From contig CAZGTQ010000305.1 of the NCBI GenBank assembly GCA_964528575.1, positions 1 to 12,973 on the forward strand: a stretch of 12,973 bases of DNA, in the 5' to 3' direction. The first letter of the stretch is position 1. Each line of letters begins with the position of its first letter. Shown one piece after another: positions 6,917-12,973 of the stretch. A program made the position numbers and the translations under genes. A model generated the notes under the pieces. That model did not search any database and was not told where the DNA came from. It was given only the letters and a program-made list of their open reading frames with translations. Source of the stretch: CAZGTQ01 sp964528575 (lineage in GTDB: Bacteria; Planctomycetota; UBA1135; GCA-002686595).

Positions 6917-7104
6917 GGCGGCATGCTAACGCCGCAGTGCCGGTCCCGTGCGGGTCTCGCGATCGAATTGGTCCCGGCGGTCGCGGACGGACGGATGGGA
7001 CGACGACGACCTCTCGCCCGGTTCGCGTACTTCGTCGCGAGCCCCGTCTGGATCCTGACGCTCGGGGCGACGCTCGCCGGCGGGCTCTGGCGCGCGACGC
7101 GCGC

Positions 7105-8424
7105 TCAAGCCCCTTCGACGATGTCGATCATCCGCTCGAGCGAGAGCCGCGCGTCGCGGACGAGCTCGGCGCGCTCGCTCTCGCTCAGCCGGTCGCGGCG
7201 CATCGTGCGTTCGTCGACCATGTCGCCGGGCAGCACGCGGTTGATGTCGGGCGCTGCGCCCTTGCGCAAGAGGTCGAGCAGGCCGGCGAGGTGCGGCGGG
7301 TCGTTGCGGCTCATCGTCGCGCAGCCGCAGCCCAGCGTGCCGAACGACGGGTCGGGGACGTCCGCGAGGTGGACGACCTCGACGCCGCGGCGGCGCGCGA
7401 GGTCGGCCGCGTTGCGCACGAAGTGGCCCTCGGTGCCGATCGCGATCTTCGCGCCCGGCTCGGCGCTCGCGACCGCGTCCCACAGGTAGTTCGTGCTGCC
7501 CTGGCCGTCCGCCGCCTGGACCGCGTCGAGCGGCGACTCCGGGTGGACGAGCACGCGGTAGCCGCGCTCCTGCCACCAACGCACCATGCGCGCGTCGAAG
7601 ATCGTGTGTACGCCGCACGACGAGCCCCACAGGATCAGCTCGGCGCGGTCGAGCGCGTCGAAGCCGCCGGGGACGTCCGCGAGGTGCACCGCGCCGCGCT
7701 GCGGGTCGGGCAGCAGCACGACCCGGTCGGGGTCGAGCCCCGCGGCGATCCACGTGTTGCGGCCGAGGTGCTGGTCGGGGACGAAGAAGATGCGCTTGCC
7801 CTGCGCGCGCGCCCAATCCATGACGAGGTGCGCGTTCGAGCTCGTGCACGTCGCGCCGCCGGTGCGGCCCGCGAGCGCCTTGAGCCGGCCGGACGTGTTC
7901 ATGTACGCGACCGTGACGAAGTCGTCGCCGTAGCGCTCCTCGAGCTCGTCCGCGACCGGCAGCACCATGAAGTCCTTGGCGAGCATCTCCATCGTGCAGC
8001 CCGCCTTGGGGTTCGTGATCCACACCGCCTGGTCGTCGTGCGCGAGCAGCGCGATCGACTCCGCCATGAAGTGCACCGCCGACTCGACGATGACCTTCTT
8101 CTCGCGCTGCCGGCGCGCCTGGATCGCGAGCTGGTAGCTGTCCGCGACCATGCCGCCGTAGCGCTCGACGAGCTTCACGATCTCGCCGCCCATGTAGTAG
8201 TGCGCGAGCAACAGGAGCGCGTCGCCGAAGTGGTCCAGCGCGGGTCGCACGTAGCCGTCGAGCCAGCGGAAGATCGTCTCCGGCCGCCGGTCCGGCAGCG
8301 CGAGGTACTCCTCGGCGTACGGCACGAGCTCCTTCTGGTACCAGTCGAGCGGCAGGTCGCTCTGGCACAGCGCGATGTCGGCGTCGAGCGCGAGCGCGCC
8401 GGGGGTGCTCTGCGTGGGGTCCAT
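7105..8424 (-). CDS. nadA: Quinolinate synthase (NadA), extended form
   Basis: A 439-residue NadA, which condenses iminoaspartate with dihydroxyacetone phosphate to quinolinate in de novo NAD synthesis using an oxygen-sensitive [4Fe-4S] cluster. Family landmarks are LLAHYYMGGEI (72-82), VHFMAES (117-123), PKAGC (139-143), YMNTSGRLKA (174-183), CTSSNA (193-198), PDQHLGRNT (216-224), WGSSCGVH (266-273), VHPESP (293-298), GST (309-311), GTEGHF (330-335) and LGCGCATM (364-371). Likely cluster ligands are Cys143, Cys270 and Cys366 or Cys368. The LGRNT and WGxSCxVH pattern with an insertion between them resembles the longer Bacillus-type NadA (about 370 residues). The first ~68 residues here are an additional N-terminal extension. 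nadB and nadC are not nearby. It starts 42 bases after the SGNH gene stop on the same strand. The ATG has only a weak ribosome binding site. Confidence 0.93.
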   Translation of the reverse strand: MDPTQSTPGALALDADIALCQSDLPLDWYQKELVPYAEEYLALPDRRPETIFRWLDGYVRPALDHFGDALLLLAHYYMGGEIVKLVERYGGMVADSYQLAIQARRQREKKVIVESAVHFMAESIALLAHDDQAVWITNPKAGCTMEMLAKDFMVLPVADELEERYGDDFVTVAYMNTSGRLKALAGRTGGATCTSSNAHLVMDWARAQGKRIFFVPDQHLGRNTWIAAGLDPDRVVLLPDPQRGAVHLADVPGGFDALDRAELILWGSSCGVHTIFDARMVRWWQERGYRVLVHPESPLDAVQAADGQGSTNYLWDAVASAEPGAKIAIGTEGHFVRNAADLARRRGVEVVHLADVPDPSFGTLGCGCATMSRNDPPHLAGLLDLLRKGAAPDINRVLPGDMVDERTMRRDRLSESERAELVRDARLSLERMIDIVEGA

Positions 8425-8466
8425 GGCGTTGCGAGCCCCAGATCGTAGGTCGCGCCCGCGCGGATG

Positions 8467-9690
8467 TCACTCGCCGTCGCTCGCCAGCGCGGCGAGCAGC
8501 GCGTCCGCGACGACGCGGTTCAGCTCCGGCCCGTAGTGGCCGCCCGCGCACCACAGCGCGTCATTCTCGAGCGCGCCCGCGGCGACCAGCGCGTCCGAGA
8601 CGTCGTGCACGCGCACGCCGCCGGCGGCGAGCGCGGCGGCGAGCGGCTCCCACGCGCCCGCGCCGTGCTCGGCGCGGTCGACCAGGTCCGTTCGGTCGGG
8701 CAGCACGAGACAGCGGAAGCGCGCGCCGCGCGCCTCGACCTCGCGGGCGAGCGTGCGGACGATCGCCAGCGTGACGCGCTCGAGCTCGCCGCCGCGCTCG
8801 CGCAACAGCTCGCTCGCGCCGCGGCCGCCCGCCTCGTGCGCGGTCACCCCGACGCGCGCGAGCGCGCTCTTGTGCGTCCAGTGCGAGCCCGCCGGCGCCC
8901 ACGCGGCCGGCGCGCGCGCGACCCAGTGGTCGTGCTCTCCGAACGCCGCGACGAACGCGCGCTGATCGCGCACGAGCGCGCACAGCGCGGCGACCGAGCG
9001 CGCCGGATTCGGCACGAGCGTCGCGGCGTCGCCCGCGCCCGCGCGGAAGCGCGGCTTCGTCGCGATCGACTGCTTCCAGTGGCTCAGCGCCGGCCAGTAC
9101 TGCGTCAGGTTGCGCGGCGTCACCGCCGGCACGAGCCCGAGCCAGACCTCGTCCGGCTCGAGCGGCGCTCCGTCGCGGCGCCAGCGCAAGAGCGCCTGGT
9201 CGTTGCCGTAGCCGCCGACGCCGAGGTTCGCGACCTCGCGGTCGGCGAGCGCCGCGTCGACCAGCGCGCACCACGTCGCGTCGCCCGCGACCTCGTCGCC
9301 GCGCACGAACGAGCCGCCGACCGCGACCGCGCGCGCGTCGCCGCTCGCGCGCTCGCGCGCGAGCGGCGCGACGCCGATCCGCCCGCCGGCCCAGTCGTAG
9401 CGGTACATGCCGTGCGCCGTCTCGGGCCGCGGGCACCAGCCGAGCTCCGCGTCGAACGCGAGCTCGCCCTGGAACGGCGCGCCCTCGAGCGCGACGCCGC
9501 GCTCGAGCCGCTCGAGGAGCCGCTCCTGCTCCGGATGGAACAGCGGCGGGTCGAACGGGGCGATGCGCCGGCCGAACAGCTCGCCGTCGGCGAGAGCGGT
9601 GAAGAGCACCGCCTGGTCGGCGAGCGCGACGAGCAGCGCGGCGAGGCCGAGGCGGACGAGGACGCGGCGCGAGCGCGTGACGTCGTGCAT
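8467..9690 (-). CDS. Membrane-anchored SGNH/GDSL-hydrolase-like protein
   Basis: A 407-residue protein. A basic N-terminus (RSRR) precedes a hydrophobic helix at about 10-34, an uncleaved anchor or signal peptide, which places the rest in the periplasm. Then come FDAELGW (79-85), an opening often seen in this family, and AVGGSFVRGDEV (123-134) in the block I position with Ser127 as nucleophile (GGS instead of GDS). NLGVGGYGNDQ (155-165) supplies the block II Gly/Asn region. The C-terminal GGHYGPELN holds His385 at the block V position, but the residue three before it is Ala382 rather than the usual Asp, so the catalytic triad looks incomplete. Homologues act as esterases or polysaccharide O-acetyl enzymes; the substrate is unknown. 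The ATG at 9690 is chosen because it places the hydrophobic segment at the N-terminus and coding character ends there. The gene is divergent from the HAD gene and is followed on the same strand by nadA. Confidence 0.82.
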   Translation of the reverse strand: MHDVTRSRRVLVRLGLAALLVALADQAVLFTALADGELFGRRIAPFDPPLFHPEQERLLERLERGVALEGAPFQGELAFDAELGWCPRPETAHGMYRYDWAGGRIGVAPLARERASGDARAVAVGGSFVRGDEVAGDATWCALVDAALADREVANLGVGGYGNDQALLRWRRDGAPLEPDEVWLGLVPAVTPRNLTQYWPALSHWKQSIATKPRFRAGAGDAATLVPNPARSVAALCALVRDQRAFVAAFGEHDHWVARAPAAWAPAGSHWTHKSALARVGVTAHEAGGRGASELLRERGGELERVTLAIVRTLAREVEARGARFRCLVLPDRTDLVDRAEHGAGAWEPLAAALAAGGVRVHDVSDALVAAGALENDALWCAGGHYGPELNRVVADALLAALASDGE

Positions 9691-9699
9691 GACGCCGTG

Positions 9700-9728
9700 A
9701 TCGTGACGCGGGCGCCGCTCGCTGTCAC
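9700..9728 (-). promoter_or_regulatory. Candidate leftward promoter for SGNH-nadA
   Basis: On the minus strand, GTGACA (9728-9723) is separated by 17 bases from CACGAT (9705-9700), which keeps the key A2 and T6 of a sigma-70 -10 element. Transcription would begin only a few bases before the ATG at 9690, giving a very short leader. This is read by eye, and the match is moderate. Confidence 0.35.
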
Positions 9729-9743
9729 TCGCGGCTTGACAGC
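9721..9743. promoter_or_regulatory. Perfect 7-bp dyad (GCTGTCA-N9-TGACAGC) between divergent genes
   Basis: GCTGTCA (9721-9727) and TGACAGC (9737-9743) are exact reverse complements with a 9-base spacer. They lie near the middle of the 84-bp gap between the SGNH and HAD genes. The right arm overlaps a plus-strand TTGACA (9736-9741), and the left arm overlaps a minus-strand GTGACA (9728-9723). A regulator bound here would block both promoters, so an operator for a dimeric repressor is a reasonable inference. The regulator is not identified. Confidence 0.5.
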
Positions 9744-9764
9744 GGACGCGCGCCGGCCGACTCT
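9736..9764 (+). promoter_or_regulatory. Candidate rightward promoter for HAD-GGCT pair
   Basis: A perfect -35 TTGACA (9736-9741) is followed after 17 bases by GACTCT (9759-9764), a poor -10 that retains A2 and T6. The predicted start lies within about 4 bases of the HAD ATG, and no ribosome binding site is present, so any transcript would be nearly leaderless. Confidence 0.35.
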
Positions 9765-9774
9765 CGGCCCGCCG

Positions 9775-10677
9775 ATGGGCTTGAAGATCCTGTCCGACTT
9801 CGACGGCGTCTGGACCGACCCGTCGCTCGAGGCGCAGCACGTGCTGCGCCGGGTCGAGGCGGAGTGCGCCCGGCTGGCGGCGCTCGAGGCGGCGCGGACG
9901 CGCGCGCATTTCGCGGCGTTCGAGCAGCGCGTGCGGGCGGAGCCGGCGCAGTACGGCTGGGCGCCGGACGGCCGGATCACGTCGTACGTCGACGAGGACC
10001 CGTTCGCGATCGCGAACGGCATCGTCCACTACATCGAGCGCGCGCACGAGACCGCGGCCGCGCTCTACCGCGACGCGATCCTGGGCGCGGGGCACGCGAC
10101 GCTGCACGCGTTCGCCGACGCGTGCTTCGTGCACGCGGCCGAGCTTTACCGCGCCGCGCACCCGCCGGCGCTGGTGGGGGACACGAAGCGGACGATCGAG
10201 GAGCTGTGGGCGCTGGGCGCCGAGCTCGTCGTCGTGTCGAACGCGCGCACCGAGAAGATCGTCGCGTGGCTCGGCGCCGCCGGCGTCGAGGTCGGCGCGC
10301 AACTGCGCGTCGTCGGCTCGGCGGGCAAGCAGGTGCTCGGCCCCGGCGGCGACTCGATCGAGGTCGGCGGGCGCGCGGTCGGCGTCGACCGGCCGCGCTA
10401 CCGCGAGATCCTCGCGCGCGAGAGCCCCGACCTCGTCGTCGGCGACGTGTTCTCGCTCGACCTCGCGCTGCCGCACGCGATGCGCGCCGCGGGGCACCCG
10501 AGCGCGCCGCGCGAGCTCGTGCTGCGCCGGCACGGCTGGACGCCGGCCTGGATCCTCAACGAGCGGGCGGCGGGCGCGATCGACCGCGTGATCGACGACG
10601 TCTCGGAGCTCGTCGACGCGGCGCGCGCCCTGCTCGCGTCGGACGGCGAGCCGAGCGTCCTCGCGGCGTCGCCGTGA
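9775..10677 (+). CDS. HAD-superfamily hydrolase (phosphatase-like)
   Basis: A 300-residue protein with all four HAD motifs. Motif I is LSDFDGVWTD (6-15), with nucleophile Asp8 and acid/base Asp10. Motif II is VVVSNA, with Ser155. The motif III lysine is Lys185 in GSAGK. Motif IV is VVGDVFSLD (221-229), with Asp224 and Asp229 for Mg2+. About 140 residues between motifs I and II form a helical cap, which should decide substrate choice. HAD proteins of this kind usually hydrolyse phosphate esters; the substrate is not predictable. It is cytoplasmic with no signal peptide. The ATG at 9775 puts motif I at the very N-terminus as expected. The frame is open further upstream, but that part is antisense to the SGNH gene and lacks domain features. 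The stop overlaps the next start as GTGA. Confidence 0.9.
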   Translation: MGLKILSDFDGVWTDPSLEAQHVLRRVEAECARLAALEAARTRAHFAAFEQRVRAEPAQYGWAPDGRITSYVDEDPFAIANGIVHYIERAHETAAALYRDAILGAGHATLHAFADACFVHAAELYRAAHPPALVGDTKRTIEELWALGAELVVVSNARTEKIVAWLGAAGVEVGAQLRVVGSAGKQVLGPGGDSIEVGGRAVGVDRPRYREILARESPDLVVGDVFSLDLALPHAMRAAGHPSAPRELVLRRHGWTPAWILNERAAGAIDRVIDDVSELVDAARALLASDGEPSVLAASP

Positions 10678-11042
10678 GTGCGCCGCTGTTCGTGTACGGC
10701 ACGCTGATGCGCGGCGAGGCGAGCCACGCGCTCCTCGCCGGCGCGCCGTTCCTGGGTGACGCGACGACCGCCGCGCGGTTCACGCTCGTCGACCTCGGCG
10801 CGTACCCGGCGCTCGTCGAGGGCGGCTCGAGCGCGGTGCAGGGCGAGCTGTACGCGTCGAGCGCGGAGCTGCTCGCCGTGCTCGACGCGTTCGAGGAGCA
10901 TCCGCGCGTCTACCGTCGGGCGGCGATCGAGCTGGCCGGCGGTGGCGCGGCCGAGGCGTACGTGCTGCCCGCTCAGCTCGCCCGCGGCCGGCCGGCGATC
11001 GCCGGGGGCGATTGGCGCGGGCGGCGATCCTCCGGCGCGTAG
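10674..11042 (+). CDS. Gamma-glutamylcyclotransferase-like (AIG2/GGCT family) protein
   Basis: A 122-residue protein of the small beta-barrel GGCT/AIG2 fold. It has the substrate-loop motif FVYGTLMRGE (6-15), DLGAYPALVEG (40-50), VQGELY (55-60) and LDAFEEHPRVYRR (70-82), with Glu74 as the likely catalytic acid/base. Known members release 5-oxoproline from gamma-glutamyl amines, amino acids or glutathione breakdown products, but many bacterial ones are uncharacterised, so the true substrate is open. The start is GTG inside the end of the HAD gene (GTGA, 10674-10677), indicating translational coupling and probably a shared pathway. No export signal is seen. The C-terminus ends GGDWRGRRSSGA, the usual family length. 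Confidence 0.88.
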   Translation: MSAPLFVYGTLMRGEASHALLAGAPFLGDATTAARFTLVDLGAYPALVEGGSSAVQGELYASSAELLAVLDAFEEHPRVYRRAAIELAGGGAAEAYVLPAQLARGRPAIAGGDWRGRRSSGA

Positions 11043-11075
11043 AGATTGCGGCACCGCCCAGCGGCGCGAGGCGTA

Positions 11076-11089
11076 GACTCGCTCGAGTC
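11076..11089. promoter_or_regulatory. Short dyad and -10-like element before the oxidase gene
   Basis: GACTCG-CT-CGAGTC (11076-11089) is a perfect inverted repeat with a 2-base centre. It is followed directly by the palindrome CCGGCCGG (11091-11098). TAGACT (11074-11079) matches four of six bases of a sigma-70 -10, but no -35 is apparent. It may be an operator or promoter part for the oxidase gene; the evidence is weak. Confidence 0.25.
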
Positions 11090-11106
11090 ACCGGCCGGTA
11101 GCTCGC

Positions 11107-11113
11107 AAAGGAG
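11107..11113 (+). promoter_or_regulatory. Strong ribosome binding site for the oxidase gene
   Basis: AAAGGAG sits 8 bases before ATG 11122, the best ribosome binding site in the window. It fixes translation start at 11122, which is in a different frame from the conserved oxidase sequence downstream and so supports a frameshift between 11122 and about 11235. Confidence 0.7.
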
Positions 11114-11121
11114 TCCTTGCC

Positions 11122-12958
11122 ATGCGATTCGCGCTCGCAGTGTCCTCCGCCACGAGAGGGGCGGAGATCGCGTTCTGCCGATGCTCGTCGCCCTTCCTTG
11201 CGAAGGCCGAGCCGTCCAAGAGGCGGAGCCGCACGAGATGGGGCAGTGGGCGGGTCCGTACGACCTGGACGGCGGCCTCACCGAGGGAGGGTCCTTCGTG
11301 ACCGGTGAGATCACGCACGCCGCCGTGCTCCCGCCGTCGGGCCCCGGTGTCGCAGAGACGCGGGTTCTCTTCGTCTGCGATCCGACGAGCGGCGTGAACT
11401 GCACGAATCCGGTGCCGGTCGCTCCGTCCGGACACTACGGGCGAAGCTACCTGTGGAGTCCGCGAACGCCGAGCAACGTGACGAAGGTGGCCGTGCACCC
11501 GGCGTATCCGCAGGACGGGAGCCAGGACCTGTTCTGCGGCGGCCATGCGTTCCTCGACGACGGGGATCTCTTGTGGATGGGCGGGACCGACTACAACGGG
11601 CTGTGCCTCGGACTGGGCTTCGTAGGGCACCGCCACGCGTGGCGGCTCGACACGAGCCAGCAGGTGCCCGTCTGGTCGCCGGCTTCGAGCGCGACGGAGC
11701 AGATGGGGATCCGGCGCTGGTATCCGACCGGGACGTTGCTGAACGACGGGGACGTGTTGGTGACCGGGAACGTCGGGGCCGTCGATCCGCTCGGTGAGAC
11801 ACGCTCCGAGTACCGACCTGGCGCCGGCGTGGGGGATTGGCTCGACGACGAGGACAACCTCGAGTGGGACGGCGTCGTCAAGACGTGCGCGAGCGGATCC
11901 TCGGAGCGCATGTACGGATACCCGCGCGTGCACATGCTGTCGTCGCGCGAGGCGATGCAGACCGAGGGACATGCACCTGATGGCGGTCGTCCCACTCGGT
12001 TCTTCGAGCTGGACCCGGCGAACTACGTGTGCAGTCAGCCCCCCACGGACGGTCCTCGATGGAAGCTCGGCAGCGTGCCGAACCAGCCTCACAAGTACGG
12101 CAGCTCCGTGCACTTGATCACGTGGGACGAGTCGACGGGGCTCTTCTCGGAGGTCGTGTACCTCATCGCAGGTGCCGACGACGACACGACCGCGTCCGGT
12201 CCCGACTGCGCGGGCGCCGTGAATGGTCGCGTGGAGAAGATGGTCGGGCCGAGCTCCGGCGGGGCGTGGGCGGATGCGGCCGTGCCCGACCTGATCTACG
12301 CGCGGACGAACCACAACGCGGTGATCCTGCTCGACGGCTCGATCCTCGTCGTGGGAGGACTGCAGACGCAGACCGGGCCGCTCGGCGATCTCTGCTACGG
12401 AACGACGCAGGCCGAGCGCTACGAGACGGTCGAGGTGTTCGGGAACCCTGGCGCGGGCTGGGAGCTGATGGGCGCCGCTGCGGCGGAGCGCAGGTACCAC
12501 TCGGTCGCCGGCTTGCTCCCGGACGGGCGCGCGTTCTCCGCGGGAGGTCGCGAGCTTCCCCTGCCCGACCTGCACACGGTCGAGGTGTTCTCGCCGCCGT
12601 ACTTCTTCCAGGGAACGCGGCCGGAGATCGTGAAGAGCACGCTGACCGATCCCGTGACGCAGCCGTACTTCTACGATCAGCCATCGATCGACTTCGAAGT
12701 CACGCTGGATGCCGCCGCCGGCGTGGATCGAGTCGCACTCATCCGCCACGGATCGAGCACGCACGCGTTCGACCCGAACCAGCGCTACGTAGAGCTCGCA
12801 CTTGCGGGCCCGGCCACGTTCGATTCGGTTCTGGCACGTGGTCGATCTCGGTCGTGCCGCCGGCGAACACATTCGTCGCGCCGCCCGGGTACTATCTGCT
12901 CACCGTCGTCGATACCAACCAGAGACCGAGCGTCGGCGAGTGGATTCGGATGCAGTGA
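11122..12958 (+). pseudogene. Galactose/glyoxal oxidase-like copper-radical oxidase, two apparent frameshifts
   Basis: The main frame (open from at least 11181 to about 12832) encodes a kelch-propeller oxidase followed by the C-terminal domain DUF1929. The copper-site set of galactose oxidase is all present: the thioether Cys in LFCGGH (codon 11535), Tyr in RRWYPTG (11721), Tyr-His in RRYHS (12495, 12498) and His in GSSTHAF (12762). Known members oxidise alcohols or aldehydes to give H2O2 and are secreted. Two breaks are seen. Translation from ATG 11122 (strong ribosome binding site) is one frame off and stops early, while in-frame ATG 11181 has no ribosome binding site and gives a poor signal peptide. 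Near 12825-12833 the homologous tail (PPANTFVAPPGYYLLTVV, PSVGEW) continues in another frame to TGA 12956-12958. Each break fits one missing base. This is either a recent pseudogene or sequencing error. Codon use is less GC-biased than in the Mo-hydroxylase genes. A further ATG overlaps the stop at 12958. Confidence 0.75.
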
Positions 12959-12973
12959 TGATTCTCACCTTCT

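Noticed and set aside
6995..7111. Possible short plus-strand membrane peptide (MGRRRPLARFAYF, then a hydrophobic stretch)
   Set aside because: The hydrophobic segment is suggestive, but there is no ribosome binding site. The frame runs on antisense into nadA as Arg/Ser-rich sequence. It is not supported as a gene.
6769..8448. 559-codon plus-strand frame opposite nadA
   Set aside because: It is antisense to NadA, which has all its family motifs; the composition is typical of a shadow frame.
9778..10533. Upstream extension of the SGNH gene on the minus strand (open from 10533)
   Set aside because: That part is antisense to the HAD gene, and the SGNH signal-anchor begins at ATG 9690.
11088..12872. 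594-codon minus-strand frame opposite the oxidase gene
   Set aside because: The plus strand carries clear galactose oxidase motifs, and the minus frame has no recognisable domain.

Overview
The window is very GC-rich and gene-dense, with heavily G/C-ending codons, GTG starts and no RNA genes, CRISPR array or insertion sequence that I could find. It looks like a high-GC Gram-negative soil or water bacterium, possibly Myxococcota, Planctomycetota or a relative. That assignment is inference only, because there is no marker gene.

Layout. (1) The left edge (1-1084, minus strand) holds almost all of a FIST-domain sensory protein. It is divergent from a 73-residue two-helix membrane protein (1239-1460), and the intergenic DNA between them carries a perfect 8-bp dyad. 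(2) Positions 1461-1789 are non-coding. This stretch holds five 12-bp tandem repeats, a nine-G run, a G-quadruplex-like stretch and an alternating C/G tract. (3) A plus-strand operon (1790-5861) encodes an RmlC-like cupin followed by a three-subunit xanthine dehydrogenase-family molybdenum hydroxylase, in the order Mo-cofactor, [2Fe-2S] and FAD subunits. Two junctions overlap as GTGA. The cupin and the Mo subunit share one reading frame and are separated by one TGA and three codons. (4) A minus-strand group (9690-5915) encodes a membrane-anchored SGNH-hydrolase-like protein, a quinolinate synthase NadA and, after a 188-bp gap, a zinc-ribbon SAM methyltransferase with relaxed codon use. (5) Divergent from the SGNH gene is a plus-strand pair: a HAD phosphatase and a gamma-glutamylcyclotransferase-like protein, again joined by a GTGA overlap. 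The 84-bp divergent promoter region has a perfect 7-bp dyad that overlaps the -35-like hexamers on both strands. (6) The right end (11122-12958) carries a galactose/glyoxal oxidase-like gene. All its copper-site residues are present, but it seems to be split by two single-base frameshifts.

How the genes work together. The Mo hydroxylase subunits clearly form one enzyme: purine or N-heterocycle hydroxylation at Mo, with electrons passing through two [2Fe-2S] clusters to FAD. Its active-site residues resemble those of xanthine dehydrogenases rather than aldehyde oxidases. NadA would make quinolinate for NAD from iminoaspartate and dihydroxyacetone phosphate, but nadB and nadC are not here. No complete novel system is evident. 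The most unusual points are the cupin joined to the Mo-hydroxylase operon behind a repeat-rich leader, the operator-like dyads in both divergent promoter regions, the SGNH protein lacking the usual catalytic Asp, and the doubly frameshifted copper-radical oxidase.
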